Assembly: GCA_008330645.1 (NCBI GenBank)
Contig: VLTN01000110.1
Coordinates: 1 to 34,073, forward strand
Length of the DNA stretch: 34,073 nucleotides
Direction of reading: 5' to 3'
From: Cafeteria roenbergensis
Taxonomy: Eukaryota > Sar > Bigyra > Bicosoecida > Cafeteriaceae
A program made the position numbers and the translations under genes. The notes under the pieces were generated by a model that was not told the DNA's origin, made no database searches, and saw only the letters and a program-made list of their open reading frames with translations. Within the stretch, counting starts at the first letter, position 1; the number at the start of each line of letters is the position of its first letter. Shown in pieces: positions 10,501-20,069 of this stretch.

Positions 10501-12234
10501 CACCGCCGCCGCCAAAGCCACCGCTGGCGGCCGTCGTTGACCCAGCCGCCTCCCCGCCATCGCTACTTCCAAAGCCGCCGCCGCCTCCAAAGCCGCCGCC
10601 CCCCCCGAAGCCGCCGCCGCCTCCAAATCCACCGCCTCCCCCGAAGCCGCCGCCTCCCCCGAAGCCGCCGCCCTCGCCCTCGTCGGCCGCAGGCGCGGCC
10701 GCGTCGCCCCCGAAGCCACCGAATGCGCCACCACCGCCAAAGCCTCCTTCGCTGGCCTGCCCCTGCGCGGCTTCGGCCCCGGCCCCCGCGGCCTCCGCGC
10801 GCTTCAGCTCCCGCGCCGCGTCCATGGCAGTCGCGCGAGCAACGGGGTTCGGCTCGATCATGGACCGAACCACCGCAGCCCAGCCGGCGGACGTGCTGGC
10901 TGCCACTGCGGCCGCTGCAGCGTCCGCGAGCGCGGGAGTCGCGGCGGCCCCGCTGGCGAAGGGAGGGCGCCCCGTGACCATCTCGCAAATGACCACCCCT
11001 GCCGCGAACACGTCGCTGGCAGCGAGGGAAACCTCCGTGCCTGGGCGCGCGTAGGCGAGCTCGGGGGCTGCGTAGGCAGCGCGGCGTCCCTTGAGGAGGC
11101 TGGGGTCGCTCCGAACCTCTGGGGCCCGACCGACGACGGCCTGTCCCAGGTCTCCGAGGACCAGGCCGCCTGCCGCGGACACCATGCAGTTTGCAAGGGC
11201 CACGTCGCAGTGGGCGACGCCGTGCGCCGCCAAATGGGCGCAGGCGTCCGCCAAGTCTGACGCCCATCGGCCAACGCTGGCGGTGCCGCGCGGGGCCGGC
11301 CCGCTTGCGACCAGCGCGTCGGACAGCGACGAGGGCTGCAGCTCGGTCACCAGCGCGGCAGGGCTGCCGTCCATCGCGGCAATGCTACTGGCAGGCAGCA
11401 GCGACGTGATGGCGGCGGGGAGCGGACCAGCCGAAGACCGGGCCAGCGGCTTCAGGAGGCAAGGCGATGGCGGCAGGGCTTCCCAGACGCGGTCCTCCAC
11501 CGCCGCAAGCTCTCCAGGCACCACCTTGACCGCCACTCGTTGCGAGCCGCGCGACGCGGCGAGCACCACGGAAGCGGCGCCTTGCGCCAGCACCGCGAGT
11601 CCCGTGAGCGCGGCCAGCTCGACACTTTCGGCTCCGTCCTGCGACGCGACGCGCAGGCAGGACACGGCAATCAAGCGAAAGCCATGCCTTGGCAGTGCCG
11701 CTGTGCCCCCGTTGGTCGCGCGCCGGCAGCGCGGCCGCGGCGCTGCAGCGAGACTTCGGTCGGCGCAAGACGACCTTGCATCTCGCGAAATAGCATCGGC
11801 TCACCGCGTTCGCAGGCCGGTCAGCTCCTCCCGCTGTTGCCACATCCACGAAGAGTCTGTCATTGTCCACAATGTCCTTGGCGCTGTCCAGCTCGGCGCC
11901 TTGTTCGTCCCGAATCTGCGTGACAGAGTCAAGCTTGCGGCGATCGCACTTATCCGGTCGGGCCTCGCGCGTTCAGTGCGGCGCCCACCGCTTCGCTCAC
12001 AGACGGACAACGCCGCCTGGTTCGGTGCGGCCAACCGGGGCAACAGTCCGTGGCAGCATCAGCCTCGGCACGCGCAGCTCTCACTCCCGTCACCGTGCCG
12101 GCTGGAAGTCCCAGCTTTTCCTCCGCCAGTGCCAGCACGTCCGCCCAGGCGAGGCTAGCGTCAACGACCATGCGCTTGCTGTTCCCAGCATCTGACCGAA
12201 GCGCGATGGCACAGCGGACCCGGGACGCCGACAT
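7513..12234 (-). CDS. Ubiquitin-like, protein kinase, FG-repeat, ubiquitin-like, 4xSPRY protein
   Basis: A giant multidomain kinase, probably a signalling scaffold of about 1,460 residues. Exon A (12234-12085, 50 codons) and exon B (11915-11805, 37 codons) join at GTGAGA and GTGAGC donors. They encode a ubiquitin-fold-like N-terminus resembling KHA/doublecortin domains (ADVLALAEEKLGL, then IRDEQGAELDSAKDIVDNDRLFV). Exon C starts at 11638. The kinase domain has VAVKVV (Lys at about 11525), HCDVALAN (about 11205), DLG in place of DFG (about 11150) and AAPELAY (about 11065). The HRD-region Lys of Ser/Thr kinases is replaced by Ala, in the style of tyrosine kinases. FGGGGG repeats follow (10745-10420), then a second ubiquitin-like domain (VFVRTMRGRTCSVVVW to TLVHLVET, about 10360-10155), Ala/Ser-rich linkers and four SPRY repeats of about 170 residues, each starting near a KW(A/S) motif (9490, 8970, 8460, 7965). 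Three one-base corrections are needed: about 10466, about 10410 and about 9530. Confidence 0.75.
10420..10745 (-). repeat. FGGGGG-coding tandem repeat
   Basis: Tandem imperfect 18-bp units (plus strand AAAGCCACCGCCGCCGCC and variants) encode Phe-Gly-rich repeats between the kinase and the second ubiquitin-like domain. One unit near 10457-10475 has 19 bases instead of 18, which shifts the frame. Another extra base follows near 10410. Such tracts are prone to slippage and to sequencing indels. Confidence 0.8.
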
Positions 12235-12541
12235 GCCAGCCCGCGGCGCCGCGGCTGAGTGGCACGCCGAGAATTCGGCTCCAGCAGAAGTCGCCTTGAA
12301 TCAGGCCGAATGGCAATTGAAGGCTCCTCCCGACTCAAACGCCAAGTGGGGCGCAGTCCGTTTCCAGGCCCGTGCCTCTGCGACACTTTGCGCCCTCTCT
12401 AGTAGCGTGTCCGCCCATGTGCGCGAAGCGGGAGCTCCAAAAGCAACGCAGCCGGGGTCACGCCCAGGGCCGCGCACAATCTTGAGGAGCACAAAAAAGC
12501 GAGCGACCAAAAAAGCTGTATGCACCTTGAGTTTGGCAAAA
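12235..12541. other. Upstream region of the SPRY kinase gene
   Basis: About 300 bp lie between the ATG of the SPRY kinase gene and the 3' end of the first tRNA-like gene. The outer end of the left inverted-repeat arm falls at 12422. I see no coding signal. The kinase promoter should be here, which puts the repeat boundary close to it. Confidence 0.4.
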
Positions 12542-12614
12542 CATCCACGCCGAGTTTCGATCTCGGGACTTCTACCGTGTCAAGGTAGCACTCTACCAAC
12601 TGAGTTACGCGAAC
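12542..12614 (-). tRNA. tRNA-Val(GAC)-like, copy 1
   Basis: The 73-nt cloverleaf has a 7-bp acceptor containing three G-T wobbles, a D-stem ACTC/GAGT, an anticodon stem CTACC/GGTAG with loop TTGACAC (anticodon GAC), and a T-stem CCGAG/CTCGG with loop ATCGAAA. A TTTT Pol III terminator follows immediately at 12541-12538. A tail shared with all other copies comes next (GCCAAACTCAAGGTGCATA, then a second T-run). Eukaryotic nuclear genomes normally read Val codons with AAC, whereas GAC is typical of bacteria and plastids. The D-arm TAACTCAG resembles plastid trnV-GAC. The discriminator base is G instead of A, so aminoacylation is uncertain. It lies in the left inverted-repeat arm. Confidence 0.8.
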
Positions 12615-13002
12615 ATACACCAAATATGGAAGATCTTGACATCTCAATCCTATATGATGCAGCAGGCGCACTCACCGCGCCATCCGCGTCTGCCCTCCCG
12701 TCCCTGCCGACCCACATCGCCCCGCACTGCCCCTCCGCCGCAAGCACACGCCACAGCGCCTCCCTGTGAGCGCACCATGCCCCGGTTTGACAGCGAGGCC
12801 GCCGACAGCCCGGCCTCCAGGCGAGGCAGTGCGTACCTGCTCTCGCACGCCACCCCCCCCCCCCCCCCCCTTTCCCCACGCTGCCCTGCCGAGGGGAAAG
12901 GCTGTCGCGCCTGCTCGCGGCATCGGCTGGATGGTGAAAAGCGAGGAGGCGGGAGCCCAGACAGCGAGGACCAAAAAGCTATGCACCTTGAGTTTGGCAA
13001 AA
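12615..13002. other. Spacer between tRNA copies 1 and 2
   Basis: A GC-rich spacer inside the left arm with an 18-base poly-C run at 12853-12870 and no coding signal. Read on the minus strand, the 45 bases upstream of tRNA copy 1 include TATATAGGATTG-like AT-rich sequence (about 12645-12660), a possible TATA-like Pol III upstream element. The right arm carries the same sequence. Confidence 0.45.
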
Positions 13003-13075
13003 CATCCACGCCGAGTTTCGATCTCGGGACTTCTACCGTGTCAAGGTAGCACTCTACCAACTGAGTTACGCGAAC
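13003..13075 (-). tRNA. tRNA-Val(GAC)-like, copy 2
   Basis: This tRNA sequence matches copy 1 over its 73 nt, with the same TTTT terminator and 3' tail. Upstream on the minus strand is the segment that in the other arm follows the CX9C gene. It is the partner of copy 4 (19534-19606). Confidence 0.8.
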
Positions 13076-13271
13076 AGACGAGTGAAGGCGACGAAAAGTG
13101 CGGATGTTGATAATGTGGCTATGCCGTCGCCTGCACAGCGCGCTGATTCCCTCCACACCGCAACCAGGCCCCGCCGCCGCGCACGCTGAGTGCGGCCGCT
13201 CTCGGGGATCCGAGTGGGAATGTCAGATTATGGGGCGAAGCAGCGGCGCACCCACTCAGAACTCCTCGGTG

Positions 13272-13415
13272 AACACGACGACCTCACTCAGCAATTCACG
13301 CTCCACATGGCCTTTGCGCACAAATCGGCCGCCAATGCGTCGTCGTTGCGGATTCGCAAGTGCAAGAAGGCGTGCAGCCAACCAAAAAGAGCTATGCACC
13401 TTGAATTTGGCAAAA
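13272..13415. other. Junction between inverted-repeat arm and tRNA copy 3
   Basis: This sequence lies between the inner end of the left arm and tRNA copy 3. On the minus strand one frame reads RRRIGGRFVRKGHVERE and ends in VFTEEF-stop, borrowing its last four codons from the repeat arm. The GGRFVRK part resembles the end of a CCT motif. No splice acceptor suits that frame, and another frame here is also open, so I do not call a gene. Confidence 0.25.
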
Positions 13416-13488
13416 CATCCACGCCGAGTTTCGATCTCGGGACTTCTACCGTGTCAAGGTAGCACTCTACCAACTGAGTTACGCGAAC
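13416..13488 (-). tRNA. tRNA-Val(GAC)-like, copy 3
   Basis: It has the same 73-nt sequence as the other copies but lies outside the inverted repeat, 144 bp inside its left arm. The 3' tail is conserved with small changes (TTGAATTTGG in place of TTGAGTTTGG on the plus strand) and ends in a CTTTTTGG run. The flanks differ completely from copies 1 and 2. The duplicated unit is therefore the tRNA plus about 35-40 nt of tail, independent of the larger arm duplication. Confidence 0.8.
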
Positions 13489-13581
13489 ATGTGGATGCAC
13501 TGGAAATTTTCACAATACCGATGCTGTGATTGACGCAATGTCAGTCCCTTGGGCCGCGTCTGATGACTCGGCGGGTGCCGT

Positions 13582-15084
13582 TCAGTGAAGCCTCGCCCGC
13601 CAAAAGAGCAGGTACTTCCTTCGGTTCCAGGCTGTCGAGAAGCGCCAGCACAGCAGTCTCCCGTGAGTCCATTGAGCCACAACTGTGTGGTCAGCCACGG
13701 CAACTGACAAGCCAGCAGCCTTTCGCCAAGCTGCCTCCAGGTCTGCTGGAGGACCGGGGCATCGCGCGTCCAGGATTGCCAGCCGGGCGCCCGATAGGCA
13801 GCTGAAAATTTCAACTTGCCTGGACTCTGACACCACAGCCACGGTTGTGCCGTCGTCGCTGAGGTACGGCCACGTACTGCCGTCATCGTCGTCTGGGGTC
13901 GTGATGTCGGCGATGAGCTTCCAAGAGCTTGCACGGGCCGGGCTGTGATCCGGATTTTTGCCCTGCCCGAATCGCCAAATGGAAAGACACCTCCCCTCTC
14001 TGGGCCCCCAGAGGCACAACAACGACTGTGGTTGAAGCACACACCAAGTGAACCGGGGCATCCCTGACCTCACGAGCGCCCCTTCCAGGACGACCGAGTG
14101 TGCCCGCCTCGGCCAGCACTCCTGGAATCTCGCCCCCTTTTCCCGGAGAATTCTGCAACGGCCAGACGCTTAAAGCGCCGCCTGGGCATGCCACCAGCCA
14201 GCTGCCGCCCACGACGCATGGCATGGTCAAGTCGCGCCAGTGCGCCTGAATGCAGCCGACGAGTGTAAACCGGTCCGACCCGCTGGTCCTGCATTGGCGC
14301 TGTGACTTGCCCTCCTCGGCGACGCCCGGGCAATGGGACTGAGCTCCGGGCCCGGAGGTGCCGGCTAGGAGGGAATCCCTCCACACGTCAACGCCGCCTG
14401 CGTCGCTGGTGCACAGCAACAGGCCGGAGGCAGCAATTGAGGCGCGCCACCCTGGTGCGCGGCCCACCTGGCTCATCACCACGACATCGACCCCCACTGA
14501 ATCGTCTGCGACCGCTACAAAGGGCCACGGTCGAAGCGGGTGTGCCTCCCGCATCGCTGCTGCTGCGCGAAGCCGCGCAGCGGTTGCTGAGTGGACCGGG
14601 CTCGACTCGACCGACGGAACGACGACAGTGCGACTGCGACCTCCGACAAGACCCTCCCATACGCCACAGATGCCGCTCACGGGGGTCCCAAGGGAGCTCA
14701 ACAGCCTGCACGCCGCTACGCAGCGGCGCGATGGAGCCAAGTCCTGCGCGAGCCCCAGCACCTCCGCCACTGGTCGAACAGCGGGCCGCGCCTTGCCAAC
14801 CACGACTGCGCTGCCGCATAGCGAAACCAGCTGCCGCACTTCACTGTCGCACGGCAGCAATGCGGACCCGGCCCACGCGTCAACGCCAGCGACCATCCGA
14901 TTCCCGTTGAACAGCTCGCACTCCCGTCCGCCGTGATCCACTCGGGGGACTCGTCGCAAACTGTGCACCGCAGCACATCTGAGTCATCGGTGCTGATGAT
15001 ATCGAGACCGTCCTCTCGCGGTGTCGCGACTCGAAGCGAGGGGTGCTCGCTGCTGCCAGCCCGCGCGACTCCGCGCATCGCCAT
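13582..15084 (-). CDS. WD40-like beta-propeller protein (frame-disrupted)
   Basis: Likely a beta-propeller scaffold; no function can be assigned. The proposed start is MAMRGVARAGSSEH at 15084. WD-like blades are suggested by GLLLCTSDAGGVDVW, the segment VVGGSWLVACPGGALSVWP, LSDDGTTVAVVSESRQVEIF and VVAQWTHGRLLCWRF, ending at the stop at 13582. Reading all of them needs two single-base corrections: one base missing near 14925 (between ESPEWITADG and RECELFNGN) and one extra near 13960 (in the AAAAA run before NPDHSPARASSW). The strong GH/WD signatures of classical WD40 repeats are absent, so the fold call rests on the spaced Trp and hydrophobic pattern. The gene is downstream of, and co-oriented with, the EF-hand gene. 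It could be a pseudogene, but the spacing of the frame breaks fits sequencing indels. Confidence 0.5.
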
Positions 15085-15662
15085 GCTTGCCGCAGCGAGC
15101 AGCCCGCCCAGTCTAGCTGCACTCCTGGCAGATGTTCCGTGCTGTGGTTCTGGCTGCCAGGACGAATGGCAGGCAGGGGAGGGGGTGCCAGCGGTAGGTT
15201 GGGCAGGGGTGCACGCAAGCCATGCTTCCAGCGCTCTGCCCAGCAACTGCGCCCTGGCGCCAATTTTGACGCCTTCACGGTGCGACTTGTCAGTTTGGGT
15301 GGCCCCGGCACGGCAACGAGACTCTGTCGGGGCTGCCGAGGCGTACTGGGCACGCGCGTACCGGGCATTTTCTGGGTATGTTCCAGACCTGGCAGCTCGT
15401 CTCCGGGTCTTTGACGCGCAGGAATCCGTTCGAGCTAGGCATCTCGCACACAGCTTCTGACAGCACGGCTTGTTCTGCGAGTTATCGCATTCCTGGGAGC
15501 CCGCCTTGGCGTTGTTAGCGCCGTCAACACATCTGGTCAGCAGGCGCGGGCAACCGCTTGCTAGGCGGAGGCCGCAATAGAAGCTCTCCGGTGCAAGCCC
15601 AAGCCACAACTCGTTTCCCGTCCTCGCCCCGGGGAAGAGGCGAGTGTAAGGCGTCGTCGCGG
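15085..15662. other. Intergenic between WD40-like and EF-hand genes
   Basis: 578 bp, open on the minus strand as an upstream extension of the WD40-like frame. The translated extension (Cys- and Arg-rich, no motif) does not look like a protein domain. I read it as 3' UTR of the EF-hand gene plus promoter of the WD40-like gene. Confidence 0.4.
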
Positions 15663-18290
15663 TCATTGCGGTTCGTCCGGCTGGGTCGGGGTGCCATTGC
15701 CAAACAGGTCGCGTTCGCGGCGGGCCGCGTTGATCACGGCAGCGGCATGGCGCCTAGTGCCCCCGCCGGTTCCGAACTCGCGGCCTGGCTCTGTTGGCCG
15801 TGACCCGTCCGAATGCTGGCCGGCGGCGAGAGCTGTGGCTCCTCGGTGCAGCGGCTTCGCTGCTGGCCCGATCATCGCAGGCGGCGGCGGCCCGGGCCTC
15901 TCGTCCAGCAGGGCAAGAGGCATGCTTTCCACGGCATGATGCCGGTTGTGGACCCTGAGCCCGAGCATGAGATCGTTGTTTGCGTTGCGCGAGTCGGCTC
16001 CGACGGGGGGCGGCGAGTCGACAACTAGGAAATCGAAAGGATCGCCGGCATCTTTTGGCTTGAACCCGGCATGCTTGGCTGCTGCTGCGGTCGCTTCTGC
16101 TGGAGCCACAAAGCCTGCAGCAATGTCAGCTCCGGTGTCGCCGTGCTGCCCCTCCAGCCAAGCACGGCTGTCGGTGTCTTCTGCTGAGTCCGTGTCTGGC
16201 TGGGCGGGTGGGGTCGCGAAACGAGCCTCTGGGCTTCGCCGATCAACCCAGAAATACCGCTGCGCGTCGTCGTCGAACCCTCGAATCCAGTCCGGGTTTG
16301 CCGGTCCGCACCAGTCGGCGATCCCGTAGCTGGGGAGGAGTTCTTCGCGCAGCGCGGCAAGTGACGCCACGAAAGCCGCCTCTTGGGCCGCGCATCGCCG
16401 CGTAGCCGCTTCGACGGCAGCCTCGACGATTGGCTCCGCCCTGGAGCGCACTGCAAACCTCCACGCTGCCTGATGGAGCGAGGGGGCGAACCCCAGGACG
16501 GCCCCCACCGCGCGCACCAGTCCTCTGTCGGCGCACGCCGACGCAGTCTCGCAGCATCCTCGGCCAGGGCCGCGCCGGCGGTCGGGTTCGGGCGTGGCTG
16601 GGCTCGCCTCCCTTTGAAACCACTCCAACGCCAGCGCAGTGTGTCCCGTCCCGCCGTGCCGGACCAGAGTCTTGAATCGTTTCAGGGCCTGCGTTGCCAT
16701 TTCCTGGGTTGCAGCTCGCTCCTCAGGGTCCAAGCGCGTGCGAGTTTCGACTGCAGCGACAGCCTCCTCTTTTGCTTTCGCCATGGCCGCGCTCAGACGT
16801 TCATTGCTCGCTTGCTCGTGCGCGGCCAAGCACTTCTCGATCTGAACTTCCACGTTGTGCACAGCTGTACAGAGCGCCTTGTCCAGCAGCCTCGCTTTCG
16901 TTTCGCGGCGGCCCTGGGCGTCCGCGCGGCGGGACTCCCTGTCGGCGCGCCTACGGAGTGCAGCAAGGTGAGCATTGCAACACCTTCAGTCAACTGCCTC
17001 GGTCCCATCGTTGCCCAGGAAGCAGCCTCGTCCTGCCGCAGCTCGGCCAAGGCCTGCGCCCCCCAGCTCCGCCCTGAGCGCTTCTGCTTTAGCCATTTCG
17101 TGTCGCATCACCTCATCTCGAGCCCGTTCTCTCCGCTCTTGGAAGTGCCGGAGTGCTTCGGCAGCGCCGGCGCCGACAGGAAGCGTGGCGAATCTGTGGG
17201 ACGAGGCCTCCTCGAACCACGCCTGCCCGAGGGTGCGCCGCCTGAGGGCCTGCCTGATCTGTCGAATCGGTGCAACTAGGGCATCGAACTCTCCCGTAAG
17301 TTGTTCAAACTGCGCCCTTGTGAGGACAAAATCCTCTATGACCTCACCAGAAGGCGGGACAATGGCCCCCGTCTTGCTGCCGGCCGCGGCGTCCTCGAAA
17401 ACGCGCGTCTCTCTGGCTGCTGTTGCAGTCGCACCGGCGCCAGCCACCCCCTGGCACTCGGTCGAATCGGGGCCTCCATCGCGGATAGACAGCTCCTTTG
17501 CTCGGGGGAGAATCTCCGCTGCCGTGGGCAGCCGGGACGGACGCGAGTCGCCCTTTATACGTTCAATACAGCTCGGGACCCCGTCCCCGATGCAAAAGCT
17601 AATCAGTGCCTCGAGTTCCGCCTCGTCCAGGTCCCCAGACGCATCTGCATCGAACACCGAGAACAGCATTCTCGCCAACAACCGATCGTCGCAGGTGCAG
17701 AGCTCCCACGTCCCCGCCACGAATCCTTGGAAGACGAGAGAGTCTCCGATATCCGCAGACGGAAACGACGGGCAGAATTTGAGCTGAGAAGTGAAGATGT
17801 ACTCTGTCAGCGGGGACCGCGTGGCGCCAACGAAGCTGCACCACTGACTGAATGACAGCCGCGACGTCCAACCCTTGTCAGCCTCGACAAACGCCACGAA
17901 CATCCTCCAGCCATCTGCCTCGGTCACTGCACAACGCTGACAGAGTTCACGAGTGTGGCGAAGCGACTCGGTCAGCGCGACCGACTGCAGCAGCAAGGCC
18001 GGACGGGATGCAAGACTGCCTTGACCCTGGACAAACCACAAGCAAACGGCGCATCGGCGCACCACCGTGCTGAGAGGAGCCGGCCGTGGTCCGTCTGCAG
18101 CGCAACGGGCGACGGAAACCAGTTGATCCGAAACCGACTCACTGTTAAACGCCCCCCAAAAGTCCTCAAGCGCGGGCCACACTTTGTAATCAAAATACTC
18201 CTGGGGGCTCAGGCCATCGACATAGGGGGTCTTGCCGTCCAGCCGAGGTGCGCCGGGCTCGGCGCCGTCAGTGCTGAGGGCGGCGCCCAT
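15663..18290 (-). CDS. EF-hand protein with myristoylation-type N-terminus and WW-like C-terminus
   Basis: A probable Ca2+-responsive, membrane-associated protein of about 875 residues. It starts MGAALSTDG at 18290, a good N-myristoylation context (Met-Gly, Ser at position 6). The N-terminal segment GLSPQEYFDYKVWPALEDFW is followed near residue 212 by a canonical EF-hand loop, DADASGDLDEAE (about 17620-17655), flanked by helices. A degenerate EF-hand may precede it (EADKGWTSRLSFSQW). The middle is helical and highly charged, with coiled-coil character (RERARDEVMRHEMAKAEALRAEL, then RRADRESRRADAQGRRETK). Near the C-terminus, WIRGFDDDAQRYFWVDRRS resembles a WW domain whose second Trp is replaced. 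Two compensating single-base corrections, one in the C6 run at about 17070 and one near 16965, join the halves into one frame. It is divergent from the CX9C gene across 267 bp. Confidence 0.65.
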
Positions 18291-18557
18291 TTCGCGTGCC
18301 GCCCGCTGGCCTGCAGGGGTGCCCGCGCGTGCCTCGCCGCAGGGCGGGCGCCAGTCAGGTGTCGTAAAACACTGCTCCGGACAGCCGAACGTGTGCCTGT
18401 TGGCGAACTCGGGGGGCGGCTGCAGCGCGGCCGCAGCGTGGACGGCTTGGGCAACGCTGGCAGAGCCGCTGGGCGGCTCGCCAATTCGTCCAACCCCCGC
18501 GCGCGGCAGGCTGGCGCCGCACCGGCCCCAGTTCGCAGCCTTCCGGCGGAACCCCCA
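18291..18557. promoter_or_regulatory. Divergent promoter region
   Basis: These 267 bp lie between the EF-hand gene (ATG at 18290, minus) and the four-CX9C gene (ATG at 18558, plus), so both promoters should lie here. No specific element was recognised. Confidence 0.4.
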
Positions 18558-19353
18558 ATGGCGGCAGCTCGCAACGCCATCGAGGCGACCAAGGCCGCAG
18601 GCCCAGAGGACGCGTTTGTCGTGCAGACTGTCAGCGACGGGGCGTCGTGGCGCAGCGGCCCGAGGTCGTCTGTCGTCCCGACGGCAGCCGCTACCCCTGC
18701 CGACCAGGCCCACTTCACGACGCTGACCAGGTTCCTCGACACCGAGCCGTACAAGAGCATCATGGAGGGGCTGGCCCAGTCCCGGCATCTCTGCTCCCAG
18801 GAGCGCCTCGCTGTGTCTCTGTGCCAGGCCGAGAAGCCGTCGCACCTCAAGGCCAGCTTCTGCTCCGAGAAGCTGTTTGACCACAAGCGCTGCATGATGA
18901 AGCTGTGAGTTACCCGTCAGCGCCCACGCAGAGGGCATGCAACCTGCTGGCCCCGAGCGCGCTGCCAGCGCGGCGCTGCTTTCAGGTCGAGCCTGCCAGC
19001 CGCCAGCCATTGCAGGGAAAACACCGCTCAGTCACGCCGCAGCAGCGACCAGCTTGCACCCCGCGCCCCCGGCTTGGGAAGCACTACACGGGCCGCTTCC
19101 TGCGCCCTCTGCGGAGGCCACTGGGGCACACTCCCTGCGCATCGCCGTGCTCATTCGCCAATCCGCCTGCTCCGCACTCCTCCTCCCGTTTGCCTCTCGC
19201 AGCGCGCGTTTCACCCAGCGTGAGTGCACCTCCGAGCTCAAGGGCCTTGCTAGCTGCATGAGGCAGCAGGGCGGCAGCGGCTCTGACCCGCGTGCAGTGT
19301 CCGCGTGCGCGGATCGCTTCCTGGCGTTTGACATGTGCACCGAGGAGTTCTGA
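18558..19353 (+). CDS. Four-CX9C (double CHCH) mitochondrial protein, NDUFA8-like
   Basis: CHCH proteins are imported into the mitochondrial intermembrane space and oxidised through Mia40. Those with two CHCH units include complex I subunit NDUFA8. Exon 1 is 18558-18904 and exon 2 is 19203-19353. The 298-bp intron has a GTGAGT donor and a pyrimidine-rich CTCTCGCAG acceptor, and the phase is preserved. The product is 165 residues; human NDUFA8 is 172. Exon 1 carries CSQERLAVSLC and CSEKLFDHKRC. Exon 2 carries CTSELKGLASC and CADRFLAFDMC. All four are exact C-X9-C motifs. There is no N-terminal presequence, as expected for this import route. The last four codons and stop are shared with the inverted-repeat arm beginning at 19338. 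The assignment to NDUFA8 rests on motif number and length; another four-CX9C family is possible. Confidence 0.8.
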
Positions 19354-19533
19354 GTGGGTGCGCCGCTGCTTCGCCCCATAATCTGACATTCCCACTCGGA
19401 TCCCCGAGAGCGGCCGCACTCAGCGTGCGCAGCGGCGGGGCCTGGTTGCGGTGTGGAGGGAATCAGCGCGCTGTGCAGGCGACGGCATAGCCACATTATC
19501 AACATCCGCACTTTTCGTCGCCTTCACTCGTCT

Positions 19534-19606
19534 GTTCGCGTAACTCAGTTGGTAGAGTGCTACCTTGACACGGTAGAAGTCCCGAGATCGAAACTCGGCG
19601 TGGATG
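19534..19606 (+). tRNA. tRNA-Val(GAC)-like, copy 4
   Basis: A 73-nt cloverleaf identical to copies 1-3, with anticodon GAC in loop TTGACAC. The A-box TAACTCAGTTGG departs from consensus only at position 10 (A for G). The B-box is weaker: T-loop ATCGAAA has A54, a feature best known from eukaryotic initiator tRNA. A TTTT terminator at 19607-19610 is followed by the shared tail and a second T-run near 19631. It lies 180 bp downstream of the CX9C gene stop. Confidence 0.8.
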
Positions 19607-19996
19607 TTTTGCCAAACTCAAGGTGCATAGCTTTTTGGGTCCTCGCTGTCTGGGCTCCCGCCTCCTCGCTTTTCACCATCCAGCCGATGCCGCGAGCAGG
19701 CGCGACAGCCTTTCCCTCGGCAGGGCAGCGTGGGGAAAGGAGAGGGGGGGGGGGGGGTGGCGTGCGAGAGCAGGTACGCACTGCCTCGCCTGGAGGCCGG
19801 GCTGTCGGCGGCCTCGCTGTCAAACCGGGGCATGGTGCGCTCACAGGGAGGCGCTGTGGCGTGTGCTTGCGGCGGAGGGGCAGTGCGGGGCGATGTGGGT
19901 CGGGCAGGGACGGGAGGGCAGACGCGGATGGCGCGGTGAGTGCGCCTGCTGCATCATATAGGATTGAGATGTCAAGATCTTCCATATTTGGTGTAT
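19607..19996. other. Spacer between tRNA copies 4 and 5
   Basis: The mirror of 12615-13002. It starts with the tRNA trailer and contains a 14-base poly-G run (19744-19757) and a GC-rich non-coding stretch. It ends with an AT-rich segment (CATCATATAGGATTGAG, about 19953-19969) upstream of copy 5 that could act as a TATA-like Pol III element. Confidence 0.45.
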
Positions 19997-20069
19997 GTTC
20001 GCGTAACTCAGTTGGTAGAGTGCTACCTTGACACGGTAGAAGTCCCGAGATCGAAACTCGGCGTGGATG
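19997..20069 (+). tRNA. tRNA-Val(GAC)-like, copy 5
   Basis: A 73-nt sequence identical to the other copies, with TTTT terminator at 20070-20073. Its tail differs by one substitution (AACTTAAGG for AACTCAAGG). It is the partner of copy 1. Upstream sequence TTCCATATTTGGTGTAT is shared with copy 1 but not with copies 2-4. Confidence 0.8.

Larger units (their letters stand above)
12422..13271. repeat. Left arm of ~850-bp inverted repeat
   Basis: It is nearly identical, in reverse complement, to 19338-20187. The outer ends match at CGCGAAG (12422-12428 with 20181-20187). The inner ends match through CACCGAGGAGTTC, the last codons of the four-CX9C gene. The arm contains two tRNA-Val(GAC)-like genes, a long poly-C run (18 C at 12853-12870; 14 G in the partner) and a segment corresponding to the 3' UTR of the CX9C gene. 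The run-length difference and scattered substitutions indicate two physical copies, not one sequence read twice. Confidence 0.9.

Noticed and set aside
10178-10740. Independent Ala-rich or Gly-rich ORFs in other frames over the FG repeats
   Set aside because: GGC/GCC-type repeats are open in all frames; only the frames linking the kinase to the ubiquitin-like domain make sense.
13272-13400. CCT-motif exon (GGRFVRK) on the minus strand ending in VFTEEF
   Set aside because: No upstream CCT residues, no suitable splice acceptor, and a competing open frame; the similarity is too short.
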